Below are positions 12,801 through 27,800 of a DNA stretch of 64,000 nt, piece by piece; positions within the stretch are counted from its first letter, which is position 1, and each line of letters begins with the position of its first letter. The DNA is taken from contig LR990048.1 of assembly GCA_905147135.1 (NCBI GenBank), positions 4,820,563 through 4,884,562 on the forward strand, written 5' to 3'. The position numbers and the translations under genes were made by a program. The DNA comes from Blastobasis lacticolella (lineage: Eukaryota > Arthropoda > Insecta > Lepidoptera > Blastobasidae). The notes beneath the pieces were generated by a model. That model did no database searches. It had not been told where the DNA came from and saw nothing but the letters and a program-made list of their open reading frames with translations.

Positions 12801-15800
12801 TAGCCCAACGAGTCCGCCAGGGTCAGTACCAGCGCCTTATCTATTTATCAAGCGACAATGTGGGCGTTGCTATGTTCCGATTTAAAGGATGAGGTTGCCA
12901 GCACAATTACAGACATGAAGCATTTCATCTTGATTCTGACGGTAAGACATGCGATTTAGCATTTTTGTTATAAAAATCGTAGATGTTATGGGCGACAGTT
13001 GCTGCTTACCTAGATGGGACGTAGGTGAGTTGTGGCGCGCATTCTTATCTCAATAATATTGTCATTTAAATGTATTGTTTCGCCAGGGATGTGGATCAAA
13101 GTTTCCAAGATTGAATAAGGACAAAAGTAAATATTTTGTTAAACCTAAAACGGTACAAAATCATCCTATCGAAGCATGCATTTTCTTGGTGGTTGCACTA
13201 GTTTATCATATCAGTGTGCCTACGAGGATATACGTGTCGTAGTAGTTCCTCGCTACTATATCATTAATACTCGGCCATAAAAACAGGTAAAGTGACTGAA
13301 GATTTTACGCACTACCATCTGCTAGGCCGCTACATGTATTTGCGATTATAACAAATAAACAATTTACTAAACAAACGCTCTGTCCCCTCCAGGCGACCCG
13401 CAGCCGACCGTGCAAATCCAGGTGTTGAACCCCAACATGCTGGCTCAACAGCAGCAGCCGAAGTACCAGATGCAGATACCCATACAGGGATTTCCACAGG
13501 GTGAGATACGTTGTACTACTGCCTGCGTAGCATGATGACGGACTGTGGCGCTTATTCCAATGCCTATAAGAGCTAGAGTTATGTCGCTCTCTGACGCGCG
13601 GTCAATCTGTCAAGGTACGGGAGCTGGTACACAGCGCTAGCGAAGGGCTCGACTTTAGAAATCTATACTAATATTATAAAAAGGGAGAAGTATGTATGTT
13701 TGTGAATTTTGTATGTTTGGGGGTGATCTCATAAATTACTGTACCGATTTTCAGAATTCTTTCACGAATAGGAACCTACATAGGCTACTTTCCATCCCGG
13801 AAAAATGATAGGGTCTCGCAGGATAGTTGAATGTTTACCCAGTATGTTCCCAGCGGGTACGACCGGGGAACGAATGGTATATTATTGGGTTATTATTTAC
13901 ATGAGCTGTATAATAAATTTATATTAAAATTTCCACCATGCTTATAATGAATTTCTTAAAGTCTATAGCCCTGCACAGCTGAGACGAATTCGACGTTACG
14001 CGAATGCGCTCTCCTGATGCCGCATTTAAGCGTTCTAATTTGATTCCCATGCTGTGAACTAGATAGATAGGTGTCAGTACTACCCATATGAACTTTAATG
14101 AAATTCCAGGAATTCACAACTTTCCAAGTTTGGTCCAATAGAAATCTATGTACTGTATCCGTTTTATCATACATTGGTTGGATCCAGGTGGCGCCGTGTT
14201 GACAGTGGCGTATTCGCCCGAGGCCAACGAGGCTGGCGGCATACAACTGCTCGGGAACACCCTGCCGGAAGGTGAGCCTATTTCTATGTCATTCTATTTT
14301 AAATCGTAGTCCGTATAGCCGGGTATCCGGGTGGCGGATGTAGATAAATACTATCAGATATCATACCCAAATACCATAAGAAAAAACACGGTGACTATAC
14401 TATTGAAAAGGATTCGAATTTTAGTTTTGTTACAATATGTTCCAGAATAGCTGATAAGATTGCGTGTTTATAAATAACTATGAATGAGTATGCCTGTTTT
14501 ATTGGCGTATGTATACAAATTAATCACAAATTATATAATTAGTAGATATTGTCGGTGTTTAGTACTAGTAGTAACCAGAATCGGTTTATGTTATCATCTT
14601 TATAGCGAGCAATTATCTTGTTGAATTCAGTAGTGTTAACGGTCAAAATACACAATATTATGTTCTTTTATAAATAAAAACATATTTTTCCCAAATACAC
14701 AGGTACTATAAGGATGAGAACCAGTGATTTTGGTAATTGTCAATGATTTTTATTAAGTGTTTTTAACGTTTGTTGTGTGTGCATTACTTTCATTTTGTGC
14801 CTTAAGTTTTTTTGTATTGTTTTATTATTTGTTTTGATGTGTAACGTGTATTGAATTTACTCATGCACACAGTCCTGCCCATTCACTATAAGGTATGGAC
14901 TTTATCACGGATCACTACGCACTTTTTCATTAAAGAATGATTAGCAGCATTATTTCACCTTATTTTCATCCGTAGTTATGTGATTTTCTTTTAAATGTTT
15001 AGAAACAAATTATTGTGAATTGAAAAATAAGGAAAGGACTTTTTTGCCGGTAATGAGGTTTATAGGCCTTCTGGTTCATGATATAAAGAAAAAGAAACAT
15101 TGCTTCACATCCAATGGGAAATGGGAAATGTTACAGAAAAGTCTATATTCAATAAACAAGAAACAACTTCAAGTGAAGGTTGAATGATCTCTAATATTAT
15201 CACAAAAACATGCCAGCCAAAATAAGATAGAGTCTATCTTGCATTGAATGTTGCTTTCTATGGATTAAAAAATAACTAGTCACGGTTCTTTCAAACACTA
15301 GTTTTCTCCGCTAACCAGTGCACCTTTCCAGGTCTCCAAGTGGTGGCCGCACTGCCGCAGGAGATGCAGTTTCTAAAACCAGAAATCAAAGAGGAGCAGC
15401 CGATTCATCAGGTCAGTGCTATCACGATGTCATAAGTGCACATTACATATGGACGCGAACATTTTAGAGCGACGAGTGGGCCTGGCGCGAATTCATTCGT
15501 GTGGCGTCCTACCTACCGTACCCTACACTACACCTACTTCCCAACCTACCTATACCACCTAGCACCCATAGTACAAGCTTTGCTTAGTTTGGGGCTAAAT
15601 GGCTCTGTGTGAATTTGTCTACGATTATGTATTTATTTTATTTTATTTTTTACCCTTTTTTTGCTATGAACCTTCCTCCCTACACTACCCTACATCTACA
15701 TTACAACAACCTACCCACTATTTCTTGCTATACACCTTCCTCTCCAATCTCTCTACCTATTGAAACACCGCATTAAAATCCGTTGCGTAATTTAAAAGAT

Positions 15801-18800
15801 ATAATTCTACATATAGTATAGATATATCTTTTAACAAACACAGATACCGGCAATAAGCGGCTTTGTTTTCTACTATGTATATACGTGGAAATCTTTCACA
15901 CTAGTCGCTGGTAGATGACGCATATCTGGTGCTACTTTCGGCTTCGTATTTAAATACACGCGTGCGATAGACGACGACGCTCCAGGAAATTGAACTAGCA
16001 GATGTTCGTGCGACAGACGACGATGATCTGGTAAATGGCACTAGCAATGTTCGTTATTTACCGCCTATATCTGTACTTATTTATGCGCTTAAGTTTAAGT
16101 TGTTAAGGTACGATATGTGTATAAACCAACACTTGATAAGCTCGGCTCTAATACAGTTCTATTGCAGTTGATAAGCATAGCGTATCTGCTCCGGCTTTGC
16201 CTGGCATTGTCAGACAGTGTCTGACAAGCTGAGGACTTATGTCCAGCAGTGGACTCGAACATATAATGCTGATAAATATAAATAAAATAATAATTTTGGC
16301 TAAAATAACCCGATTGTGCGCGCGCGGGATCTTGAGGTCCGCCTTGATCCAGGATTTGGCAGATCAGGTAATTACAGTGGAGCAACTGCCATCTGACCTG
16401 CGTGAACCTCACCAGATTCGATCATGGTTACAAATTCAGTTGCCTTAACGTTCAGGTTTCATCATGACGTGTTCCCTCACCGTAAATACTGTACCCCATC
16501 TTGGTGGTTTCTAATATATTATACCCGCTAATTATGATATATGGGAGTCCGGTATTTCAGAGAGAAATAAAAAATGCCTCTGTCAATAGCAAGGGTATAA
16601 TCCGAATTGACTATATACAGCTACCTCCACATTAATTAACCCGATTGACATTATATTTTATTAAACCTACCGAAACCTATCGCCATCACACTAATATGTA
16701 ATTAAAATTTAATTAGGTACCCTATTTAAAATTTTAATTATGTCAATAATTATTAGTGTATTGTTAAGGACATATAATGATCTTATTTACTTAAATGATA
16801 ATAATGAATACCAATAGGGTATTTATATAATAATAACTATCTAGATACATATCTTTATTACATAAATTCTTCACACAAGATTTTATGTGATAAAGGTATG
16901 TATCTAAAAATATCATATCATAAATTCTTCACACAATTTCACAAAAAATCTTCACACAAGATTTTATGTGAAAATTGTATCTTTGTGTAACAAAAAAAAC
17001 TAAACTAAACTATGATATTCTACCCCGTCAGGTGTACATAACGCCGAACCAGCAGATAGTGATAAACGGCCCCGGCACCGGCGGCTCGGGCGTCACGGAG
17101 AGCGATGACGGCGTCACCAACATCGTCATCAAGGAAGAGTTCGACGACACCATGAACGATGAGGTGGGTGTCGAAAAACCATGACATAAAGGTCACAATA
17201 TTTTTAGCGTGAGGGATATCGCATTTAAGATCGACGAGGCTCGCCTGCGCTGGTTTGGTCACGTGCTGCGTAAGCCTCAGGGATACGTGGGAAATAGGTG
17301 CCTCAACCGGCTGTAATAAGGAAAGAGGCCCTAAGAATCGATAGATTGACGGCACTGAGTCAAATGCGAGAGCCAACGGCTTATTAGACGAGGATGCCGA
17401 AGACCGGACGAAGTGGAGAAGAATGGTAGGAAAGCGGACCCGGGCAGGGGCCGGGATAAGCGATAGGACGATGATGATGATTTTTGGTCACAAGCACGGC
17501 TAACACAAGCATACGCGTAAGACTGTCGAGCGAAGAGGCGCGACGTAGATCTTCATATCTCTTTCGTCTCAGTATTGAGAGAAGGAAATGGGAGGCATTC
17601 TCGCGGCGCGAGCTATGTGGCAAGCTTATTGTGTTAGCCGAGCAATTGACGCCTATGTCGAGTAAATGTTAAATTCTAGATTGTATTTCTGCCGGTAAGT
17701 CTTACCGCTTACCTGTTACATAAGAAATTATGCGTTAAATATGCACTTGTATTGATTGCAGGAGAGTTCCGCCGATAAGGATACAAGTTGGGCCACCACA
17801 GGGGTCAACGCCGACCTCATCAAGTATTTACATACGCTACCGCCACAGGTAACTAAAATATTTTATTTCTTGTGCGGAGTTGAAGTGCGAGGCACCAGCA
17901 GCAGATGGGACCGGAGAAATTCATTTTCAAAGATAGATTTAAGTACCTATACAAGATACTTCAGTCTATCCCACTGCTGTCGGCTGTGAACTCGCCTTTA
18001 ATGTCTTTTGTTCTTCTGGTTCGCATATTCTGTCTAACACACCCATTAAAATGATAGTACCCATACTCCAACTAATTTTAAAACGAGTTTTATGTATAGC
18101 AATTACAGAGGAAAGTTGGCTATATTAGTGTGCATCTGGCGTGGCGCGAGTTCAGTTTAGTTTGATTACCGAAGATTAAATCAATTCAATTCAATTAAAA
18201 TTTCATTTGCACGTATTACACCCCGACATTATGGTCTCTTCACGGATTGGTAGGTTGGCTGGAAGAGATCTCTTTTACGGATAAGTTGGCCTTTGTACTT
18301 TGTCTTGTGACTATGTTTCTAATGTGTTTTGTGCAATAAAGAGATATGAATGAATAAATGATGTAACTTTAGAGCGAATATCGAGCGATAACCTGCGATG
18401 TCCTACGACTGGGGCGATACCTTCGAACTACAGTTGTGAAAGGACCTTCGGACCCTGTCATCAGTTTTCACTCCAAAGAACGAACCCCTAACACATAACA
18501 ACTGGTGCCGCAAGCGAAATTTGGTGATGCCACTGACTACGAGCGACGAAGGCGCTACATGCTGCGGAGGCCACGCCCACTACCAACCAGGCCACGCCCA
18601 CTGCCCACCACGCCACGCCCGATGCCCGCCAGGCCACGCCCACTGCCCGCCAGGCCACGCCCACTCCCACCGTACTTCGCCCCGAGACTGTGGGCGTTAC
18701 CCTCACGCCGGCACCTGCAGTTTAGGTCCCTGGTGGCACAGTTTAGGGGCCTATCGTGCAGGTGGCGGTATATGACGGTACCACTAGCGTCCACTGCTGC

Positions 18801-21800
18801 AATCGAGAAGGATATTCGCGAGGAAGATTACGAGGAAGATCGCTTCGCGGGACTGGAAACCGATATGGACCACATGTAGATGGTCTACTAATGTAATAAT
18901 AACGTAAAATATAACGTTTATTTCAGGCCTTACAGTGAAGTATAAGACATAGTTACACAAACAAATCCATATTTTGTTGGTATAAGTATTAAATGTATTG
19001 CTCAGTAAATTTATTTAATCTAATTTATCTAGTTTGTTAAATCGTTATTGGCCATCCCTATCCATCACTCCAATTTCTTTTCCTACTCCTTGACTGTTCA
19101 TGCTGCGAGACTTCGGAACTCTCTTCCACATGAGGTGCGGGACAGTCCGTCACTACAGACTTTTAAAAAACGTGTCAAGGAACATTATCTATCTCTGTCT
19201 AGTTGTACATAGATATGTATGTATAGTATTGTATTATTATAAGTTTATAATATATTTTATTTGAGAAGATAAGTATGTTTAAGTATTTTAGTATGTATTC
19301 TATATCGCGCACGTCGATCTGCTTTACTTATCACATCTCTCTTCTGTAGGCCTGCTGGAAGAAATTTCTTTTAGAAATAAGTAGTGCCTGTTGTGTCGTC
19401 TATATGTATGATGTGTTGATTATCTGTAATTTTCAAAGTTTCCCCTGTTTACTGTTCTAGTGGAATAAATAACTAACCGAAACCCGTCGGAAAACGCAGG
19501 AACAAGTTTACGTGTGCTCATTGAATTTTCTAAGCCACCAAGTCGATTTCAATGTAAAAAGCTAAGATTAAGCTGGCTTTGGTCCATTTGTTCGGGAGCC
19601 AAAGATACTGTGAATAGGCTCTTTCTATGCTCTATATTCAATATCTTTGAGAAACCATGATGCCACAGACAGACAAAGACAGCCACAAATACACGTCACA
19701 CTCAGAACACCCTCATTTTTCGTCGTTGTTTTAAAAAGCTAACATAAACGGTACATTCCAGCAAGCGCAAGCGTTGCCGGTGTCGCTGCAACAGTTCCTG
19801 CGACTGAACCCGCCCGCCGCGCCCGACAGCGAGAACAGCGCCATGGACGCCGACAACACCGAGTCCGAAATGCCTGATGGTAGGTGGCTAAATAAAAAAA
19901 AATAAAAAGAAATTGCATTGTTATAAAAAAATAAAAATAGTTAATTTATTCATGAAACTTAAGTCAAAAATTTTAGTATTAGTGTTTAATTTTTATTTCT
20001 AATTGTAAATATTTTGTCTATAACTAAATTTAAATTTGAAATTAAAATAATACTGTGAAAAAAAAGTCTAAAATAACACCATACTGTAGCTAAATTTAAA
20101 AGTACCAAGTAAATAGAACAATTACAAGTTATTTACAACCCTAGTTATTTATGTTATGTAACATGTCGGAATATCCACGATAAATATGTAATGAAGCCAA
20201 AGCATTAGCTTGTCACCGTTATTAAACGGTCACGATAAAATTGGCTTCCAAAGGAAAACCAAAATCTGGTTGAAATCTGTCCATCCATAGCCAGACACAC
20301 AGATACATGCATACGCAGATACACACGTCAAATTTATAAAACCCTACTTGCTAACTTGTTGAAAAAAAGCTTTATCTACGTACTGAAGACAGCATCTAAA
20401 CTCAACCCAGCCTGTTTAGACTTCCTGACAAATCTCTCTCGGTTCTTCCACATACATCAACCTTTTCGTACATGCTCGTCGGGTTAGGGTACCCTTGAGT
20501 TGACCTTCCTTTCTTGTTTCTTTAAGATATATCTCTTCCATGTTCATCTTTCTTGGTAGTTGATACTTTGTGTTGTGCATTCTTGATGGAACTCCCATAT
20601 ATTATAGATTAAAACACTATTATACACTAGTATCACACTTTTAATTAATTCCGACCTGTGGGGCCATTGGTTACGAATTTGACACTAGATAATTCTACAC
20701 TAAGTCATCTACGTTGGCCACTGGCCATAGCGTCTACCAAAATAGAGCAGTATAAGATTGTTTTATGTCAAATTCAGTTATCAACTGAGTTAGCCAATAG
20801 CCCCTCTGTTTCGGACATCATATTCTTTCAATGTTCCTCTCATTTCCTTTAGCACTAACCACCCTCCCACTCCCCCCAGACCCGTTGCTCGTCGTCACCA
20901 ACAAGAAGAAGAAGAAGTACAAGAAGAAGCCCCCGAAGCCCGCGAGGCCGAAGCCCGGGCAAGTCGTGATCGCCACCGCGGCCGATGGCACCACCATATA
21001 CTGCTGTCCAGAGTGCCAGATGGCATACCCTGAGAAGGAACAACTAGAGATGCATCTGATTGTACACAAGATTGAGAGGCGGTTCATTTGCGGCATCTGC
21101 GGGGCTGGGTGAGATGGTTTTCTTAGTTTTTTTGTTTGTGCCAATGTGTGGGGGTTGATCTATGACGAATGATACTCCTTTTAGGAAGACAGGTTACTGT
21201 TAAATAATGCGTGTATACCTAAATATGACTGTATCAGAAAATGGCCCAAAAAGAACTAGGAACTCCCTGGCATCATATAGTACAATATGCCTTGACATCG
21301 CCATAGGAATTGTAGCAAATGAATCGGCGCTATTTTGACTACGCTCGCCAGTGGAATCTGGTGAGCAAATTTCGTTAAGCTCGTTAAATTAGTAAGGGAC
21401 TGATAGATCCTTTGATGCCTCCTAGATTGAGAGGTGGTTCGTATGCGGGATTTGTGGAGCCAGGTTTTGTTTTGCTTTAAAAAAAGAAATAAATTTAGTT
21501 TCGTTGCTCGTTTGTTTCCTGCGGCTGTAGGCAAGATGTCAATCGCTTTGAAGCGATTCTATTGCGATTGACGATCAGAATTTGTCGACTGCTTTCAGCC
21601 AGCATTGCATCATTCGCAGCATACAGGCTCGTACAGACGAAGTACGCCGAACGCAGCCGACAAGTTCCGAATTACAGTAGCTGATTGCCATGCTGGAACA
21701 AACGCAACAATACTAAACTAAAGCTATTCTACCTTGCTTTCTTTCAACCCCAGGCTGAAGCGCAAACAGCACCTGGAACCCCACTGCCATTTATTTATTT

Positions 21801-24800
21801 TATTCATCCAATCCTCTCCCCCCAGGCTGAAGCGCAAAGAACACCTGGAACGCCACAAGCTGGGCCACAACCCGGAGCGGCCGTACGTGTGCGACGTCTG
21901 CATGAAGGGCTTCAAGCGAAGGGAACACCTCAACTTACACGCCGTCATACACTCCGGCGTCAAGACCGAGATGTGCGGCGAGTGTGGGAAGGGTGAGATT
22001 TGGATGTTTTCTATATGTATAACAAGCCCTCCTCCAAGGTAGTTGATCTTAATAAGGAGGCCAAGAACTGGAACGCATTACCCGCGAGTGTGTTCTCTGA
22101 TCATTATAATCTAGACGCCGTCGAGGCCAAAGTGAATAGGCTGTTCCTAGACAGGCATGCTTCATAATCGGCCGCATCGTCACTTACCACCAGGTGAGGT
22201 GGCGGTCAAATGCCTGGCTAGTCCAATTATAAAAAAATTAAGGTATAACAAGGGGGCAACCGAGTAAGTAGCTTACCTAATGGTAAATGAACAACGCAAC
22301 GCCAGGGGTGTCGCGTATGGTGTAGACTTTTCTTCGAATATTCCAATGTCGTACCGGCTCGGAAACACCGCTGCAGGGAATTTATTTCGTAGAATGATCA
22401 TACGCGGCAGGAAGTTTGAAAAGAGTAGTTGACCGCCACCTAGATGTGTCCAGCTACCTGGTGACTGCCAGTGATTTCAGTTATTGAAATTGTTACCTTA
22501 TTATTATATATTATCGATTTTATGGGTTCCTTTGCTAACAAAGTTCCATTGCATTAAACTGAAACTTAATAGTTTCGACTACTAAATCGATCATACCTAA
22601 TCGCAAAAGTAACAATTACATTCATTGAAATCAAAGAATTATTGGCAACAGCATTATGTAATTAGCCTACAGGTGGTACAAATGGTCAAATCAACGAAGA
22701 CCTTTAGGCAACTGATGATAAAAAAACCCTCATTGCCCTACAACATACTTACATCCTTCACATCTCATCCCCCAGGCTTCTACCGCAAGGACCACCTTCG
22801 TAAGCACACGCGCTCGCACGAGACGAAGCGGGCTCGGGACGAGGCGGCCGCGGGGGAGGATCGGGGGGTCGCCATGGCCCCCCTCACGAGGGGGGGCGGA
22901 CCCCCCGCGGTGCCCAACCCCGGGGGCAACACTATACTGCCGGAGATTACTATACATGTGAGTGGTGAAACTAAACTCGCTAAAAATTGTTTTTACAGAC
23001 GAACCTCACGTTTCTATAATGACACTTGAGTGATATAATAGGACCACTATAAGTCCGTATAGACCATTGATTTATTACTAACCGTAGATAGCACATGAAC
23101 GCTTGAAAAGTGGGCCGAGGAAGGACTGCTTAATCGCTAGTCAAGCAGTCCTTTTCCGTAGTCTGTCATTAGCCGTTGGCACGTAAGCATGCCCAAGTGC
23201 GCGTTCAAAAATTGTCGAAACACTATTGTTTCGATAGCCTTATACGACGAAAAAAGTATAGAATTTCATATTTTGCGTGAATAAACTCATTATACATCTT
23301 ATCATGCATAAATATAGCGATTTACACATAAACAACCATCAAAAATAATTATTTTATTCATAAACATATTGTCAGTGTCAGACATCACGTCAGTTGTCTC
23401 ATTCATGCGCATGCGTTAAAGCGAAAACAAATTGCACACAAAAAGAAAGCATTATCCACAGCGCAAAAAGCAATTTTGAGCTTTATAAGTATGAAAAAAA
23501 GTTGATATTTGGTAAATACGATACGGTACGTAATGGCATTTTGATTGGGGCGTGCGTATTTGGCATAAAATTGCTACGTACAAATGTGTTGTCAATTAGG
23601 CGACAGATTTCAAGCGCATTTTTGTATGAAGTGCTTTATCTACGGTTTAGTAGATCAATGGTATAGACTGACTGTAGTAAAAATTATGAAGTGTAGATTG
23701 GCAATAATCTGGGGATAATCTGTCTTTGTCAGTCCTTCTTGTAAACATTCAGTTATTTGGTCACTATCGACTTGAACTTGTACTTTTAGTTTGTCTAAAA
23801 TATTAATTGTGGTGAAAATTATCTTCTGCACTTCCTTATTAATTAATAGTCATGCCCATTATTTTTTTTTTTTTTTTCTCTTCCCTCGTAATCTCCATCT
23901 GCCATCAGCCCATTGGCTATAATCAGATTGTTTGTCGGTTTTGGGTGTAAAGGGCGCACATCCAATGACGTGGCTACCCATATTCAGCATTAGACAGCTG
24001 TCATAGCGAGGCTAGCCTTGCCCTCTTCAGGCGATGCACGGTTTTGCTATCATCGGTTAGGTTGGTGGCCAGTTTGTTTACATGGTTTTCCAGTCTATCT
24101 TTATACCCTGCACAGTACACCTCAATTTCATTCTTTACTGTGGGGATATTCAGGTACTCATGCACTTCTGAGTTTTTTATGTACCATGGGGCATTTGTTA
24201 TAGTTTTCAAAGTAATGTTTTGGAAACGTTGCAATATGTCGGTATTGGATTGACTAGCTGATCCCCATAACTGTATCCCGTATGTCCATATCGGCTTGAT
24301 TATGGTCTTATATACAAGCAGTTTATTGTTTAGGCTTAATGCAGAATGCCTCCCAATGAGCCAGTTCAACTCTCTCATTCTCAAGTTTGCCTGATCTCTC
24401 TTTGCTTTTATGTGATGTTTCCAGTTCAGCTTGCGGTCCAGATGCATTCCCAGATATTTAACATGCTCCTGATGTGGCAAAATTGTATTATGAAGCTTCA
24501 CTGGAGGGCAATTACCTTCCCGAAGTGTGAATGTTATGTGGCTGGACTTTGATGCACTTACTTTAATTCGCCACTTGTCAAGCCAGTGTTGGATTTTATA
24601 CAAATATTCTTGTAGAATTTCCGAAGCCGCCTCGGCAGAGTCACTACCAGCCAGGACAGCTGTATCATCCGCATATGTGGCTATTAAAATCTCCTCTGTA
24701 ACAGGAAGGTCTGATGTATAAATGGTATACAATACCGGGCCAAGCACCGAGCCTTGGGGTACTCCAGCATAGATTTGTCTACAAGTTGATGCACTGCCCT

Positions 24801-27800
24801 CCAACTGCACCCGAAATTTTCGATCCTTTACATATGATTCGAGAAGTTTATAGTAGGAGTTCGGAAGATTGCATTTTATTTTGTAAATAAGCCCCTTGTG
24901 CCACACACGATCAAACGCCTGCTGTACATCAAGAAACACCGCTGAGCAGTACTCTTTCTTCTCCAATGTCTGGCGAATTTTATGAGCAACTCTGTGCACT
25001 TGCTCTACGGTAGAATGGTTGGCTCGAAATCCAAACTGATGATCAGGGATGATTTTGTTTTCATTCAGGATTGGTGCCATTCTTTTTAGGACAATTTTTT
25101 CAAACAGTTTTGATAACACAGGTAGGAGACTTATTGGTCGATAAGATGTTACTTCATGAGGAGGCTTCCCAGGCTTTGATATCATTTGTATGATGGATAT
25201 TTTCCATAATGCAGGAAAGTATTGCAATCGCAAGACAGCATTAAACAACACCGTGATGTATACTATTCCCCGTCTTGGCAGCTGTTGTAGTATTTCTGCA
25301 GTTATTAGATCAAAACCTGGTGCCTTTTTTGGTTTGAGCAGCCTAATTTGCCTGTACACCTCTCTGGGAGATACTGCCTTTATTGGTGGTGACATCTGTT
25401 GATCACTTTCAAGTATTAAATCAATGTCATCTTCTTGATAATTAGATACCGGATCGTTTGGCTTAAACACACTGGACAGGAATTCGGCAAAAAGTTCAGC
25501 CTTTTCAGAGGTACCTCGAACCCAGCTGCCATCGCTTTTACGCAGTGGAGGGATGTGGTCTTTGGGTCGCTTTAGAGATTTTGTTAGCTTCCATAGTGAG
25601 TAGTTGTCAGCTTTGTCATTTGATAAAGTTTCAAGTCTTCCTTGCAGTGTTTTATTCTCGACTTTATCAAGTATATCTTTTAGCTCCTTTTGGCATTTAT
25701 TTAATGCTGTCTTATCAGTTGCATGTCTACTCAATTGCCATTTACGTCTCAAACGTCTTTTTTCAGCTATTTTGTTTCTAACCAAAACAGAATAATCTTT
25801 TGCTTTAAGGCCCCCATTGATGACTGGAGTTGACTTCCAAGATGCCACTTGTATAAGATTAGTAAAAGATCTTGCAGCTTCTTCCACTTCACTATTTGTT
25901 TTCAGTGATATTTTCAAATTCAAGTGCCTGTCAATATAATCTCTAAAAGAATCCCAATCGGTTTTGTGATTATATAGTTTCTCCCTTTGTTCTAGTTGAA
26001 CTATGGAGGTGCTTATTATGCAAATTATAGGGGTATGGTCAGATGCACTATCCAGGCTAGATTCCAGTTTCATATAGTTATTGGAGATTCCCTTTGCTAC
26101 AAAATAGTCTATTAGGTCTGGTATTTTATGTGGGTCAGTTGGCCAATATGTAGGCTCTCCTGTAGAGTGCACTTGCAAGTTTAATGTGTCCACGCACTTT
26201 TTCAGTTCCCGACCTCTAGTTGTAATGAGCCGTGATTCCCAAAACGTGTGTTTCGCATTCCAGTCCCCACCAGCAATAAATCGTGGACCCAGGGACTGAA
26301 AGAACCTCTTAAATGTTATTTCCTCGATTCGATGGCGTGGGGGACAGTATACTGCAGCAATATTCAATACTCCCATCCAGTCCTCCACAGATATTACAGT
26401 TGCTTGTAGATATGAATGGGTTGTTTCAGGAAGTGAAAAGTGTTTGATGCTTTGTTTCACAATTATTGCAGCTCCTGCATGTGCCGTTCCATCCGGATGA
26501 TTACTGTAGTATATTTTATAGCCAATAATGTCAACAGACCGTTGATTGGTTAGATGAGTTTCAGATATTAATAGTATATCAATTTTGTTTATATTTAAAA
26601 ATACTTCAACATTATATTTGTTTGGTGCCAAACCATTTATGTTCCATGTCGCTATTCTTAGAGAAGTCATTGGTTATGGATTCATTTTGGATATTACAGT
26701 TGTTAAGAGATTTAATAGTGTGCCGATTTGTTGAATTAGCAGGTCTATCTTTTCAGATTGTTTGGTAAGGATTTTCTCTAGCATAGAAGTTTGGTGGCTG
26801 GTAGTTGCTGTGTTTTCATTGTTGGTATCAATAGGCTGACGGTTGGCCGTAACATCAGAATATGTCCTTGGCTGCTGAGAGCTTTTATGTGAAGGCACTT
26901 CTATCTTTGGTGTCGGTGTGACAAGATTGCTCTTGTACATATCCTTGGAAGGTTTAGCTGGAGGTTTAAAATTACTTTTTCTATTTAAAATCTCTTTATA
27001 GACGTGACAGCCCCTGTAATTTGCTGGATGGTCACAGGAGCATAGGGCACACTTAGCTGGAGTGTTTCTGTCTTTCTTGTCACAGTCCGATGTCTTATGT
27101 CCATCTCCACACTTTACACATCTGAATGGCCTCATGCAGTTATTTTTGGAGTGTCCGTACTGTTGACACCGATGGCATTGCACTATAGAAGTAGCTTTTC
27201 GAGGATCCTCAATAATTACTTGTTGGTGAAAGATGGACTTTATTTCTTTTACAATTTTATTATTAACAGATTGTTCTATATTGACAAAGAATGTTGATGT
27301 TGGAAGTTTTTCAGGACCAAAACGGGCATTAATAATTTCGCCCTGAATTTTGTTGCCAGTGGCTTCAATAGCTTCCACAATTTCACTGTGCGGTGTTGTG
27401 TGATGCAGTTTTCGAATGACTATTCGGTAAGGTTTTTTGTCCTTGGGAGTAAATGTATGTCCAATTAATTGATGGCTTCGGATACCAGATATTACGTTTT
27501 TATAGTGTTCAGAGGAATCCACAAGTATTCGGAGCAAGTTCTTATTGATGATGCGTATTTTATAGTTGTTAGGACTGCAATAGCCATTTAAAAGTTTTGT
27601 AAGTTCATTTACATCATCAATACCATATAGCACAATTGGTGGAGGTTTGTAGGTTTTTGTTTATGTTTCTGGTATTTCGGTAGATGGATCCAGTGGGAGT
27701 GCATCAAATCTATTGGTCGTCAAAGGAACATAGTCGGTGTTTGGTGGGGAGACACTGGTTCTTCGGCGTTTACTGGATGGCAACCGCTGCCATGAAGGAG

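Noticed and set aside
24018..25795. Plus-strand frames opposite the LINE ORF2
   Set aside because: Shadows of the 889-codon ORF2 on the other strand.
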